From: Thauera chlorobenzoica
GTDB taxonomy: Bacteria > Pseudomonadota > Gammaproteobacteria > Burkholderiales > Rhodocyclaceae
Assembly: GCF_001922305.1 (NCBI RefSeq)
Contig: NZ_CP018839.1
Coordinates: 248,001-312,000, forward strand
DNA length: 64,000 nt
Direction: 5' to 3'
Each line of letters begins with the position of its first letter. The first letter of the stretch is position 1. Position numbers and translations under genes: made by a program. The notes under the pieces were generated by a model, which had not been told where the DNA came from, searched no databases, and saw only the letters and a program-made list of their open reading frames with translations. Below are positions 53,657 to 63,568 of the stretch, one piece after another.

Positions 53657-54070
53657 GTCGCAGGACTCTTGACGGAAGTCTCGTTAATGTCGCACATTTC
53701 AGAATACAAAAATGGGAACAGAGTGCAGGTTTAAGACCTGCCTATGGAATGTCACTGATGCTATCAGTATCCGGCCTGACGGTCCGCTCAGGCCGAATTG
53801 CTCGCGTAGGCCGTCCGGCAGATTCTTGCGTGAAGTGGCCGCTCGAATGGCTGGTAGATGTAGATGGTGACCGGCAGGATATGGCCGGGTCGAGCCAAGA
53901 CGGGGTTCAAGTTGGCCGCCGTAAACCGGGCATCCAAGACGATCCAGCGAGGCAAATCCTGGCCGGATCTCCAACGGCCGGTTCTGGCCGATACGACCCT
54001 TCCAGCAACGCGCCGGAAAGCAGCCGCCCGTCGCGTCGAAGGCTTTCGGCGGGCGGCCGTCGGGGCACTG
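53657..54070. other. Intergenic stretch without a gene
   Basis: I see no supported gene. The frames that cross this region are high-GC artefacts. It separates the hypothetical gene from the integrase and may hold the element's attachment site, but no repeat is obvious. Confidence 0.4.
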
Positions 54071-54685
54071 TCAGATTTCTATCTGCTCAGAGATCTCCAA
54101 GGCATCGTCGACCTCGATGCCGAGGTACCGGACTGTCGATTCCAGCTTGGAATGACCAAGCAAGAGCTGGACGGCTCTCAGATTCTTTGTCCGCTTGTAG
54201 ATCAGTGTCGCCTTCGTGCGGCGCATCGAATGCGTACCGTAGGCTGCGGGATCCAAGCCAGCCGACGCCACCCATTGCTCGACGATCCTCGCGTACTGCC
54301 GGGTGGATACGTGCGGCGATTCGTGCAGCCGACTTGGAAACAGAAAGTCTTCCGGCCTCAGCTTTGCCTTCTCGATCCACGCAGCCACCGTCGTTCGCGT
54401 CGGCTCGGTCAGTTCGAACTGAACCGGCCGCTGCGTCTTCCGCTGGATGACCATTGCCCGCGACAGCACTTGGTTGCCGTGGGTTACGTCGCGAACGCGC
54501 AGGCTGACGAGATCGCACCCGCGCAGCTTACTGTCGATGGCGAGGTTGAACATCGCCAGATCGCGCACGTGGTGAGCGTTCTGAAGGTGGATGCGGATCG
54601 CCCAGATGTCCTTGGGCTTCAGCGGCGCCTTCTGGCCCACCAACTTTCCCTTGTTCCAGGGTTCCCTATGCTCGTAGGATTCCAT
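54071..54685 (-). CDS. Tyrosine-type site-specific integrase
   Basis: 204-residue recombinase, starting MESYEHREPWNKGKLVG. The first catalytic arginine is in DSKLRGCDLVSLRV, box II in THSMRRTKATLIYKR and the nucleophile tyrosine in ESTVRYLGIEV. The length is short for a phage integrase but usual for this conserved compact group found near plasmids and integrative elements. A longer start at 54796 would add an unlikely extension. It may have moved the neighbouring hypothetical genes. Confidence 0.85.
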   Translation of the reverse strand: MESYEHREPWNKGKLVGQKAPLKPKDIWAIRIHLQNAHHVRDLAMFNLAIDSKLRGCDLVSLRVRDVTHGNQVLSRAMVIQRKTQRPVQFELTEPTRTTVAAWIEKAKLRPEDFLFPSRLHESPHVSTRQYARIVEQWVASAGLDPAAYGTHSMRRTKATLIYKRTKNLRAVQLLLGHSKLESTVRYLGIEVDDALEISEQIEI

Positions 54686-55096
54686 GCCAGACTCCTTGGC
54701 TGTTGATCGGAGTCTGATTATTCGCCAGGAACCGTCCGGCAGCTTTACGGAAGGCAGATGAAATCGTGCTATCGGCCACAACCGGCCGGTCGGCATCTCT
54801 CAACCACCATCATCCGAGCGGCAGTTTCACTCCGAAACCTGCTTGACGAGCTACTTCGGGACGTCGGCCCGAGCGGTCGTGCTCAACGCCAACTTGGTCC
54901 GCAATGGAACGGCTAACTGCCGGGACACTGCGAAGCTTCGTCGTCGGCGGGTATCCGATTTCCGCTACTTCCGGATCCGACCCTGAGCTGACTATCGAGG
55001 CTAGGGGGAGCAGGGCTCTCAACGTTCAAATTGCGGGGCGCGCCACTTCTGGCGTGTCCCGCTCGAATGCAGGCGGATTTCACTTTGCCGCCCACT
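54686..55096. other. Intergenic stretch without a gene
   Basis: No gene is supported. It contains GGCAGCTTTACGGAAG-type short sequences also seen at 38744 and 61208, which are probably old dispersed repeats. It lies upstream of the integrase and downstream of mgtC, both on the minus strand. Confidence 0.4.
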
Positions 55097-55579
55097 TCAC
55101 TTTTTACTTTTTATGCAATCTCGTACGATCCAAGGAACTACGGAAAGGACGAATAGGGCTACAAGAGTGCTCAGGACGGCAGTCGATTCCCTCCCCATTC
55201 CTGCAGCCACGCCGATCGCTGCCGTTACCCATATGCCTGCCGCCGTAGTCAACCCCTGGGTCTCCACTTGTTTGGTTCCCAAAATTATGGCTCCGGCCCC
55301 AAGGAACCCCACCCCGGCGATCAGGCCCTGCAACACCCGAGTTAAATCTGCGGTTGATGCCCCGGCTTGTTGGGGAATGAGGACGAAGAGTGCCGCCCCG
55401 ATAGCAACCAGCATATGCGTTCGCACCCCCGCACTCTTGCCTTGGGACTCCCGCTCGTACCCCAGTAAACCGCCAAGGGCCGCAGCAACCAGAAGGCGAA
55501 GTGTGATACGTGTAATCTGCGTCGCATCTGGGATATCGGAGAATTCCGACAGGACGGTATTCCATACCTCTTGCCACAT
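55097..55579 (-). CDS. MgtC/SapB family membrane protein
   Basis: 160-residue inner-membrane protein with the MgtC core (GGLLGYERESQGKSAGVRTH, then LIAGVGFLGAGAIIL) and four membrane segments. MgtC proteins are linked to magnesium stress and phosphate or ATPase control. The start at 55579 (MWQEVW) has GAGGG 8 nt before it; 55585 and GTG at 55600 are alternatives. No riboswitch-like leader is visible upstream. Confidence 0.88.
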   Translation of the reverse strand: MWQEVWNTVLSEFSDIPDATQITRITLRLLVAAALGGLLGYERESQGKSAGVRTHMLVAIGAALFVLIPQQAGASTADLTRVLQGLIAGVGFLGAGAIILGTKQVETQGLTTAAGIWVTAAIGVAAGMGRESTAVLSTLVALFVLSVVPWIVRDCIKSKK

Positions 55580-55844
55580 GCTCATAGCCCTCGCTGTCAC
55601 TTCTCGTTTTCTGTGCTTTGTCCAGTTCCTTCACGAGCCCGCCTAACTTTCCATTCTGGCTACAGTTACTCGTCATGAAATCAGGGCACCAGACAATATG
55701 TTCTGCAGGTTAAATTTTAAAAAATGCAAACTACGCGCAATCCAAAATAAGGCAACATAAAGACTATCGACCGCCGGGATACTGGGGCGATCTGACCCAT
55801 GTGTCACGTAGGCAGATAAATCTCATGCCAGCGCGGTGAACCGT

Positions 55845-57842
55845 TCAGTCCCAACGTGACTCTTCCTCACGGCGCGAGAAGCTAACGATCTGCCCGCCGC
55901 TGAGCAGCTCGCGAATGCGCCAGGGAACGCCTTCCAGGTCGAGTTCGACCAGACCGATACCGCTACCGTTGAGCAGCCGACGACCGTGTGGGATGCCATC
56001 GGGCTTACGGGGAATCACCCGCATATGACGACGCCGTGTGAGCCAGTTAAGCGGCGACCGAGGCGCGTAAAGCCAGCGGTTGGCACGGTCGAGCACGTCC
56101 AGCAGACGGGGTGGAAAACTGTTGCGCAGCCCACTGCTCGTAATCTGCCAGATGTCCGGTCCACGCACCTGACCACGCAGTTCGACATCATAGACGAAGG
56201 AGTAGTGAACATCGCCGGACAGCACCACGAAGTGCTGCGGTGTCTTGGGGTGGCGGAAGATGTTGAGGATCGTGTTGCCGGCCCCCGCATGGGCCATCCA
56301 GTTTTCGGCATCCACCAGTAGGGATTGTCCGCACCAGGAGAACACCCGCTGAATCGACTCGATCAGCTTAACGCCGAAGATCGGTGCCGGCGACACCAGC
56401 AACACCGCGGGCAATCCCTTCAGGGTCTGTTGCAGATCGGTCAGGGCTTCCCAGTCCATCAAGCCTGAAGGCTTGCGGGCTGCCGACTCCGAACGCCAGC
56501 GATGGGTGCGACCGTCGATGACCACGAGCGGTGGTTGAGTTGGCCAAGAGTAGTGCCAGCAGTCGAAGCGCAACAGGCGGTCGATCAGCGCTTCGTGCGC
56601 CTCCGCTCCTGGGGTATCGAGGCTACTCTGAACCTGATCCATCAGCTGCCCATCGAACGCATCCGGGCGATTGCCCCAGGCTTGGTTGATCAGATACCCG
56701 AACACGGCGTTGCCAATGACCCGCCGTGAGAATGGGTGTCCGTAGGCCACCTCCTCCCATTCGCGACTCAGGTTCCAATCGTCGGTGATGTCGTGATCGT
56801 CAAAGATCATCGCCGTCGGCAGATGGGCAAAAAGCCGTTGAACCGCAGGCAAGCCTGCGACGAACTCCTGAATCACATCCAGTTCGGTGTGGTACAGCTT
56901 CAGCGCGCCGGCATCCAGATTTGCGGGCGGCGTCAGATCGATCTGCGACCACAGGGCCGGGGACCAGACCAGCAAATACATCGCCAGCACCTCGCCGAGC
57001 GAGATCAGATGGTTGTGGGCGCTGTCGGTCGTAAATACTGGCTTTTCGACACCACCAAACAGCACCTCAATCAGTGCGTAGTTGCGCGGCTGACGCGGCA
57101 ACAGGGTATCGCGACGGTAGAAACCGGCCGGATGGCGGTAAAGGAGCTGCGCGGTGGGAGCTCCAATCAGCTCGCCACCGGCCAGCGGTTCATCGGGCAG
57201 GCCGAGCCGGGCGATCACCTGCTGAATCGCGTGCAACATCGGGCCGGCCACATCGTCGGCATAAACCTGATCCCCGGTCATCATCAACACCGATGGCCAA
57301 GCGGGCCGCGCGTCTGGCGCCTCCGATACCGGTACCTGCCCAGTGCACAGCGTATCCTGAGCGAGCAAACTTTCGAGCAACTGGTCGGCCTCGATCAGGC
57401 CATCCCCACCAGCATGATGTGGCTTGCGGCACGATCCATGCAGCAGGCTACGAATGCGCGATGGCAGCACGAAGCCGGGAGACCGTTTACCGGGGTAGCA
57501 CAGGTCGGGGGCCCAGTCCGCGCACTCAAGCCACACGCCGTCGATAACCGACAGTCCTTGCAGCGCTATGGTGTAGCCGATCCAGCAATCCTGTGGCAAG
57601 GGCTCTTCGAGTCGGAGATCTATCAACAGATAGTGCAGATGCATCCCGGCCGTCAGAATCCGGCAGCCCGGCTCACCGGGGGCCATCTTCAGATCACGTG
57701 ACTTACCGACTTCCGGATTGATCCGGATCCGCAGTAGGGCGGGCTCACGCACCGCCAGCCAGTACACCAGCCGTGTCGGTGTGCATTGCCGCAGGATGGG
57801 GCCGGCCAGCAACCAGGGTATGGAGGGGAGGGCATCAGCCAT
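55845..57842 (-). CDS. PhoD-like phosphatase, copy B (intact)
   Basis: 665-residue PhoD/metallophosphatase-family protein with MMTGDQVYADD, IFDDHDITDDWN and LSGDVHYSF as metal-ligand motifs in normal order. Unlike the classical PhoD it lacks an obvious Tat signal. ATG at 57842 (MADALPSIPWLLAGP) is chosen because copy A starts in the same place. It lies downstream of the LysR gene on the same strand. It is about 85 percent alike to copy A by eye and is the working copy, since copy A is split by IS66. Confidence 0.88.
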   Translation of the reverse strand: MADALPSIPWLLAGPILRQCTPTRLVYWLAVREPALLRIRINPEVGKSRDLKMAPGEPGCRILTAGMHLHYLLIDLRLEEPLPQDCWIGYTIALQGLSVIDGVWLECADWAPDLCYPGKRSPGFVLPSRIRSLLHGSCRKPHHAGGDGLIEADQLLESLLAQDTLCTGQVPVSEAPDARPAWPSVLMMTGDQVYADDVAGPMLHAIQQVIARLGLPDEPLAGGELIGAPTAQLLYRHPAGFYRRDTLLPRQPRNYALIEVLFGGVEKPVFTTDSAHNHLISLGEVLAMYLLVWSPALWSQIDLTPPANLDAGALKLYHTELDVIQEFVAGLPAVQRLFAHLPTAMIFDDHDITDDWNLSREWEEVAYGHPFSRRVIGNAVFGYLINQAWGNRPDAFDGQLMDQVQSSLDTPGAEAHEALIDRLLRFDCWHYSWPTQPPLVVIDGRTHRWRSESAARKPSGLMDWEALTDLQQTLKGLPAVLLVSPAPIFGVKLIESIQRVFSWCGQSLLVDAENWMAHAGAGNTILNIFRHPKTPQHFVVLSGDVHYSFVYDVELRGQVRGPDIWQITSSGLRNSFPPRLLDVLDRANRWLYAPRSPLNWLTRRRHMRVIPRKPDGIPHGRRLLNGSGIGLVELDLEGVPWRIRELLSGGQIVSFSRREEESRWD

Positions 57843-57984
57843 GTCTTGGCTCGCCGTTAAGCCCAGAATCACACGGTATCACGTCGTTTTTTAGTGGCAC
57901 GCAGATTCAACCCAGTTCATTCGTTGTCGTATTCGGTGAATCCATTGTTCATCAAACTGCAGAGCGACTTCCGACTGGGCAAGA

Positions 57985-58893
57985 TCAATCTGTCGGTTGA
58001 GTAGCACCGGGAAACAGCGCCACGCGGGCAGAGTCCATGACCGTCATGATTGCAGGGTGGCTGATCCGTCGTTCAGCGGTAATTGCCCAGAATACCTCAT
58101 GAAGGTCCTCAACCTGGCCGATGCGTCGGACCTGGTAACGCACACAAATTTCATCTGCAAGTATGGCGGGAGCCGGAAAAAATCCGGCGCCGGCCTGCCC
58201 AAAGGCTTTCATCAGTGCGCCATCATCGAACTCGCCCATCAGACGCGGCGTCAGGCGCTGGTCGTTCAACCAGCAGTCGATATAGCCACGAATCGCCGCG
58301 TGAGATCCAGGCAATAGCAGCGGCGCATCGTTAAGACAGTCCGGAAACTCGCGCAGGTCATCGCACAATGACTCAGCCCCGAAGAAGGCCAGTGCACTTT
58401 CACCCAATTTGTGGCTATGGCCGCGAATAGCCAAGCCGGATGGCATCGGGCGGTCTGCCACGAGCATATCGATCCGCTGTAAGGCCAGTTCGGCCAGCAG
58501 CATCTCCAGACTACCTTCTCGACATACCAGTCTGACGGGGTCCGGCAACTTCCCGACCGGTGCCAGCAAGCGGTAGGCAAATGACTTCGGGACAACGTCC
58601 GTAATCCCCAAGCGCAGAACAGGCATTGGACTTTGCAGACTTTCAGACAGAGCCCGCTTCATTTCTCCACCGAGATGCAGAATCTCATTAGCGTAGGACA
58701 GTGCAAGACGCCCCGCCTCTGTTAGCTCCAGGCCACGACCGACCGGGCGAAACAGGACTGCCCCCAAATCCTCCTCGAGGTGTCGGATATGTCCACTGAC
58801 GGTCTGAGGGGTGAGACTGAGTTGCTCCGCCGCCCGGCTGACGCCACCGAGGCGGGAAACGGTCCAGAACACATGGAGGTGTTTAAGGTTCAT
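57985..58893 (-). CDS. LysR-family regulator, NhaR-like, copy B
   Basis: 302-residue LysR-type regulator, same architecture as copy A (43934-44851): HTH with LHVFWTVSRLGGVSRAAEQL and effector domain. Divergent from the membrane protein paralogue (59157) and upstream of the phosphatase. The intergenic region to 59157 keeps the palindrome seen at copy A. It probably controls both neighbours. Confidence 0.88.
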   Translation of the reverse strand: MNLKHLHVFWTVSRLGGVSRAAEQLSLTPQTVSGHIRHLEEDLGAVLFRPVGRGLELTEAGRLALSYANEILHLGGEMKRALSESLQSPMPVLRLGITDVVPKSFAYRLLAPVGKLPDPVRLVCREGSLEMLLAELALQRIDMLVADRPMPSGLAIRGHSHKLGESALAFFGAESLCDDLREFPDCLNDAPLLLPGSHAAIRGYIDCWLNDQRLTPRLMGEFDDGALMKAFGQAGAGFFPAPAILADEICVRYQVRRIGQVEDLHEVFWAITAERRISHPAIMTVMDSARVALFPGATQPTD

Positions 58894-58902
58894 AAAAACA
58901 TA

Positions 58903-58916
58903 TCGGATTTTTCCGA
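58903..58916. promoter_or_regulatory. Candidate LysR operator, copy B
   Basis: TCGGA-TTTT-TCCGA, 9 nt from the LysR start. The following AGATATTGTTAACCAGAATT and CGTCTTTATCAAAGCCCG are also kept, with only a few changes, next to copy A. The shared stretch is about 55 nt. Confidence 0.6.
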
Positions 58917-59156
58917 GATATTGTTAACCAGAATTCGTCTTTATCAAAGCCCGCGCAGCCCTTAACTTAAGCGTGTGTTCATCCTCAACGGGGCGGGTAA
59001 TGGAAAATGGTGGAAACGACAAGCGCTGCCCACTGCACATCCCCTTGTCGCGGGCGCACGATGTGGTCAGGGACAAGGTTGCTGCCGATCTGGAACGCCG
59101 CCTGTCCAGACCAAGAGCGTTCCGCCCGACCCCCCTAATCCAGCCGGAGATATAAA

Positions 59157-59795
59157 GTGAGCTTGATCACGAACCCCCTGTTGCGCAGCCTGTTGAGCGG
59201 CGTCTCTTCCATCAGTCGCCGAACCTGGATCTTCATCACGGCCACTTTGCTTGTGCTTATGGTGGTGATCATGTGGGCAATGGTCAGCGCTGCTGGTTGG
59301 CTTTTTGGCATGGCGCGGGAGGGTGTTGTTGCGGCGCCAGAGACGGTTCGGTCGGCCACCGCACAAGTCGAACAGATCATCCCAGGCGTTCAGGAAACCG
59401 TTCGGTCGGCCAATGCCCAAGTCGCACAGATCATTCCTGGCGTCCAAGAAACACTGGGGGCACTGCTGCCGACGCTCACGCCCGATTTACCTTCCCGCGA
59501 TGTTTCGGGAACCGATCCGGGGCCGGTTGCCCGCTTTCCTGGTCTGGTGCGAATCGAGTGGCAACGTGCCGAACAGCAAATTCAGGTGCGCTACCAAGGC
59601 AGGGCTAATTTTACGGATGTGATCGCGCACTATGCGGAAGCGTTTGCCGAGCAGGGCTATCAGCAAAACCTTCTGTCAGCCACATCCACGGAGGAGCGTC
59701 ACGAGTACATCAAGGACGGCGAGCGCTTCAGCTTGATTTTTTCAGTCCAGGAGCGCGATGTTGTCACCGTCGATCTGCGCGCACTCTCTGCATGA
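59157..59795 (+). CDS. Membrane protein, paralogue B
   Basis: 212-residue protein with the same layout as 43175-43816: N-terminal SLLSGVSSISRRTWIF, a membrane helix (about 22-48), PETVRSATAQVEQIIPGVQE repeats and a globular domain (SGTDPGPVARFPGLVRIEW). GTG at 59157 has GGAG 8 nt before it. It is divergent from LysR copy B. Function unknown. Confidence 0.75.
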   Translation: MSLITNPLLRSLLSGVSSISRRTWIFITATLLVLMVVIMWAMVSAAGWLFGMAREGVVAAPETVRSATAQVEQIIPGVQETVRSANAQVAQIIPGVQETLGALLPTLTPDLPSRDVSGTDPGPVARFPGLVRIEWQRAEQQIQVRYQGRANFTDVIAHYAEAFAEQGYQQNLLSATSTEERHEYIKDGERFSLIFSVQERDVVTVDLRALSA

Positions 59796-59937
59796 AAGTG
59801 CACACCTTGCACGGGTAAGTGACCGCACCTCATGTCGTCACTAAGCTTGTGGGCGAAGGCAGGCACAGTGCCCTATTGATAGCGGGTTGCTCCCGATCAG
59901 TACATGGTCACTTCTGCGAAACAAGACCATCAAACCA

Positions 59938-60582
59938 ATGATCAAGTCGGAATTTCTGAAGCACAGACGACGGGCTGCCGTTGAACGGATTGCCAGGGCG
60001 CACCTGACATCGATGGACGGTACGATGGCTGATGCCGTTGGCCAGTGCAACCGGCAACGGCTGGTCTGGCTGGGTTTGCTGGCAATGCCGCTGCTTTTTC
60101 CGGTCGCACTACCCGGCATGGCTTCAGTGGTCGGTGCTTTTTGCCTGTTGATCGCTTTCGGGCTGTGTAACGGTGAGCCGGTGCGCTTGCCGGGTTGGCT
60201 CGCCAACCGGGAAATCAATGGTCGCGCCACGATGCTGCTGAAGGGCATGATTAACCGGGCCATCAACATCATCGCGTTGGTGGGGCGTCCCCGCATGCTT
60301 TCCTTGAGCAACAAGCCTGCCCGAGTGCTGAACGGGTTGGTGCTTTCCGCCGCAGGACTATCAATGATGGTTCCGGTCCCCATCATCAGCTTTGACAATG
60401 TACTGCCTGCGCTGGCCATCGTCTTGATCTCCTGGGGTCTGCGTCTCCGAGATGGCCTGATGCTGCTGGTCGGCTATCTGGTCACTCTAGCGGCTGTCGC
60501 TTCGGTGATACTGCTCTGGTGGGGAGGCACCCTGGCCGCTACCGAATTACTCTCGATGGCAGGGCTCACTTCCAGTCGGTAG
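59938..60582 (+). CDS. ExoD-family membrane protein
   Basis: 214-residue membrane protein with about four to five helices and the ExoD pattern (MVPVPIISFDNVLPALAIVL, then RDGLMLLVGYLVTL). ExoD-like proteins are linked to exopolysaccharide production and alkali tolerance. The start at 59938 (MIKSEFLKHRRR) is preferred over 59887 as family proteins begin this way. The next gene is a small membrane protein. Confidence 0.78.
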   Translation: MIKSEFLKHRRRAAVERIARAHLTSMDGTMADAVGQCNRQRLVWLGLLAMPLLFPVALPGMASVVGAFCLLIAFGLCNGEPVRLPGWLANREINGRATMLLKGMINRAINIIALVGRPRMLSLSNKPARVLNGLVLSAAGLSMMVPVPIISFDNVLPALAIVLISWGLRLRDGLMLLVGYLVTLAAVASVILLWWGGTLAATELLSMAGLTSSR

Positions 60583-60659
60583 TCGCCAGAACTTTAGCTG
60601 CGGATTTGAAACGAAGAACGAAAACTCCAGAACCAACCTCGATAGAGAGCATCACCGAC

Positions 60660-61064
60660 ATGAAAACGATTATCTGGTCCCTATTCATCCTGATTCTGGC
60701 CGTCTGGACGGGGATGACATTGCTCACTGTGCATCTCGTTGACTGGATAGCACAGAGCTTTGGCGCCACTCTGCCAAACGATCTCGGCGCAGTGCTTAAC
60801 ACCATACCGGTACCGCCCTTGTTAGCGCTGTGGATTGATGCCGCCTGGATACAATCGATTCACGCCGGTCTTGTCGCCTTCATCGAAGCGTTAACCCAGA
60901 CCGTGCCCTACTTTGCCTCGGCCATCGATTGGCTCAGCCCACTGATTTGGGCAATCTGGGCTTTGGGTGCGATTGCCTTGCTCATTCTTACGATTGTCGG
61001 GCACTGGCTGGTGGGTTCGTTGCTTACGCCAAGCAGAACTAACCAACGCAGCGAAGCGAGCTGA
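60660..61064 (+). CDS. Small membrane protein of unknown function
   Basis: 134-residue protein with two clear membrane helices (about 5-28 and 95-120) joined by an amphipathic helical part. ATG at 60660 begins MKTIIWSLFILILAVWTG; the preceding frame is not coding. It follows the ExoD-family gene by 77 nt and may be in the same transcript. Confidence 0.65.
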   Translation: MKTIIWSLFILILAVWTGMTLLTVHLVDWIAQSFGATLPNDLGAVLNTIPVPPLLALWIDAAWIQSIHAGLVAFIEALTQTVPYFASAIDWLSPLIWAIWALGAIALLILTIVGHWLVGSLLTPSRTNQRSEAS

Positions 61065-61498
61065 CCCTCAACAGTTTAAGCCCAAGGTTTCTTGAATGGC
61101 AGAAACTCATAGAGACTCGCCTGGGCTATAGCTCAAGCAGACTGGTTCAAAGGACGAGGAGCCCGAACTACCCTTTCGGCTGGTTGCGAAGTTCAGCAGT
61201 CGATCAGATGGCAGCTTCCTGAAATCGTCGAACGATAGCTGCTACTGCTCGCCATCGAGGCCGACACGCCGGCGGAAATAGCCCCCCTGCAAATGCTGGC
61301 TGCACGAATGGGGCTTGAGTCGTCGCTGGCCAACGTAGTTCACGCTTCGGTGGCGGCAGGCTGATCGACGGACGCCCCGTTTTAGCAACTGACAACCTCA
61401 AGGGTGCTCGGTCAACTGGAAGCCGCCGATGCTTTGGCCGAGGCGAACAATGCGAGCGGGTTAAACGGGCGCCCGTCGACCATATTTTTGGCGTTGAT
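61065..61498. other. Intergenic stretch without a gene
   Basis: No coding region is supported. It includes a GATGGCAGCTTCCTGAAATC sequence at 61207 similar to other dispersed short repeats in the window. Confidence 0.4.
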
Positions 61499-62485
61499 AT
61501 GATTCCGAGAAAGCGCTTGAACATATGTGCGCCGCGCCGCCTGATAGGCGCGATTGCATTGCTTTTGCTCCTTGTCGTTGGTGTGGGGGCCTGGCAGACC
61601 AAAACGCTGGCCCTGGCGTGGTTTTGGGTCCAAACCCGTGCCGAAGCCGAGCACTGGCGTGAGCATGGCGTCTGGTTGCCTGATTACTGGGCAGTCGTGG
61701 ACGGGCTTTCCATTGAAGGCATATCCGATAACGCGTCCGGTCTGACATGGAGCAGCGCGACAAACACGCTATTTACGGTCATCAATGGACCGCCGGCAGT
61801 GGCCGAACTCAGCGCCGATGGCGTGCTGTTGCGCAAGATACCGATCGAGGGAGCTAGAGACCCGGAAGGAATCACCTATGTTCGCGACAACGTTTTCGTC
61901 ATAACCGAAGAGCGTGATCACAAGTTGTACAAGGTGACAATTGACAACGATACGACTCATCTCGATATACGTGAGGCGCCTCATCTTGGTATTTCGATCG
62001 ATCGGAGCCGAAACCTCGGTTACGAGGGTGTTTCCTGGGACGATGCGGGTGGTCGCTTGTTCATTGCCAAGGAAAAATCGCCGATGCGTGTCCTCATCGT
62101 CAGCGGTTTTCCGGACATAGTCGCGGACAGCCCGTTCCAGCTTCGGATATCGGAATGGAAATCGCCAGGGGCGAGTACGTTGTTCATGACCGACCTGTCC
62201 TCCCTGACCGTGCATGAGCCGACTGGCAACATTCTCCTGCTGAGTGACGAGTCTGCGCTGATCGTGGAGTACACCGTAGAAGGCAAGCCGGTGAGCGTAT
62301 TGCCAATCTGGCGCGGCCGTCATGGTCTATCGCGTCGCGTACCGCAGGCTGAGGGGCTGGCGGTGGGGCCGAACGGGGACATATTTGTGCTTTCCGAGCC
62401 AAATTTGTTCTACCGATTCGAGCGCAAACACCCTGCAAGATGGGTACAGATCGGCAAACCGGCGTCATCTGACAACGTGGAGTGA
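61499..62485 (+). CDS. SdiA-regulated domain (YjiK-like) protein
   Basis: 328-residue protein with one N-terminal membrane helix (about 14-32) and a periplasmic beta-propeller-like domain. SDNASGLTWSSATNTLFTVI, GARDPEGITYVRDNVFVITE and GYEGVSWDDAGGRLFIAKEK mark the SdiA-regulated family. Such proteins are of unknown function and may bind metal or polymer. The next 40 nt carry the end of an IS21-type element. Confidence 0.85.
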   Translation: MIPRKRLNICAPRRLIGAIALLLLLVVGVGAWQTKTLALAWFWVQTRAEAEHWREHGVWLPDYWAVVDGLSIEGISDNASGLTWSSATNTLFTVINGPPAVAELSADGVLLRKIPIEGARDPEGITYVRDNVFVITEERDHKLYKVTIDNDTTHLDIREAPHLGISIDRSRNLGYEGVSWDDAGGRLFIAKEKSPMRVLIVSGFPDIVADSPFQLRISEWKSPGASTLFMTDLSSLTVHEPTGNILLLSDESALIVEYTVEGKPVSVLPIWRGRHGLSRRVPQAEGLAVGPNGDIFVLSEPNLFYRFERKHPARWVQIGKPASSDNVE

Positions 62486-62540
62486 GCACTTTGGGGATCG
62501 ATCTTTCTTCGAGTTCTGAGCGGCGCGTGTAGGCAGTGCG

Positions 62541-62609
62541 TATTCCAAGCAAACTGGACAGCCATTCCACGTCAAACTGGACACGCATTCCACGCCAAAC
62601 TGGACAGTC
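62541..62609. repeat. Three direct repeats at the IS21 end
   Basis: Three units, each ATTCCA(A/C)G(C/T)(A/C)AAACTGGACA-like, 23 bp apart. Multiple terminal repeats of this kind are transposase-binding sites in IS21-type elements. They are not CRISPR repeats as there are no spacers. Confidence 0.75.
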
Positions 62610-62822
62610 GGCGCGTAGCGACGCGGGGGTGATGGGTTTTACTCCGGGCATCCCATTCGGGTCAAGCGCCGGACCTGCCGACGCTCATGCCTTTGGTCTT
62701 TTTGGTCGCCGGTTCGGCGTGCGCTGCAGCGTTATCCACGGTCGCCCGCCAGACTGCGGCTCGTTCATAAGCAGGCAGGCTGGCGGGCGACGGTGGGTAA
62801 CGCGTCGGGTGGGGCACGGCGC

Positions 62823-63557
62823 TCATTGCGGCTTGCCGTTCTTGCGCAGTGATTCGCCATCGAGGTCCAGGGTATGGGCCTGATGCACCAGACGGTCGAG
62901 GATGGCGTCGGCCAGGGTCGGCTCCCCGATGGACTCGTGCCAGTGCTTCACCTTTAGCTGGCTGGTGATGATGGTCGAGCGAGCGCCGTGGCGGTCATCA
63001 AAGATCTCGAGCAGATCCCGACGACCTTCATCGGTCAGCGGGGCCAGGGCCCAGTCGTCGATTACCAGGACATCGGTCTTGGCCAACTGCGCGAGCGACT
63101 TCGCGTAGCTGCCGTCGCCACGCCCCATCGCGAGCGCCGGCAGGAGCCGGGGCAGGCGCACGTAGAGTGCGCTGTGGCCTTGCCGGCACGCCTGGTTGGC
63201 CAGTGCGCAGGCAAGGAAGGTCTTGCCGACGCCGGTCGGGCCGCAGATCAGGATGTTCTGGTGCGCCCCCACCCAGTTGCCGCTCATCAGGCGCGCGAAC
63301 AAGGGCCGGTCGAGCCCGCGTGGATGGCGCAGGTCCACGTCCTCCGGGGTGGCGGCTTGCTTGAGTTTGGCGCGCTTCAAGCGCGCCGCATTCTGGCGTG
63401 ACTCGCGCTCTGCCGCTTCGCTGTCGACGAGCAGGCCGAGACGTTCGTCAAACGAGAGCTGGTCGATCTCGGGGCTCTGTGCCTGCTGGGCCAGGGCGCG
63501 GGCCATGCCCGAGAGGCGCAGTTGATGGAGTTTGTCGACGGTCGGATGATTGAGCAT
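62823..63557 (-). CDS. istB: IS21-family helper ATPase IstB
   Basis: 244-residue AAA+ ATPase with Walker A GPTGVGKT (106-113), Walker B VLVIDDW, and sensor TIITSQLKVKHW. It assists the IstA transposase. The N-terminus (MLNHPTVDKLHQLRLSGMA) is typical of IstB. It follows istA with an 11-nt gap. Confidence 0.93.
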   Translation of the reverse strand: MLNHPTVDKLHQLRLSGMARALAQQAQSPEIDQLSFDERLGLLVDSEAAERESRQNAARLKRAKLKQAATPEDVDLRHPRGLDRPLFARLMSGNWVGAHQNILICGPTGVGKTFLACALANQACRQGHSALYVRLPRLLPALAMGRGDGSYAKSLAQLAKTDVLVIDDWALAPLTDEGRRDLLEIFDDRHGARSTIITSQLKVKHWHESIGEPTLADAILDRLVHQAHTLDLDGESLRKNGKPQ

Positions 63558-63568
63558 GGTGCGTGCCT

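Noticed and set aside
62541..62609. Short CRISPR-like repeat array
   Set aside because: Three 23-bp units are adjacent with no unique spacers and lie at the end of an IS21 element.
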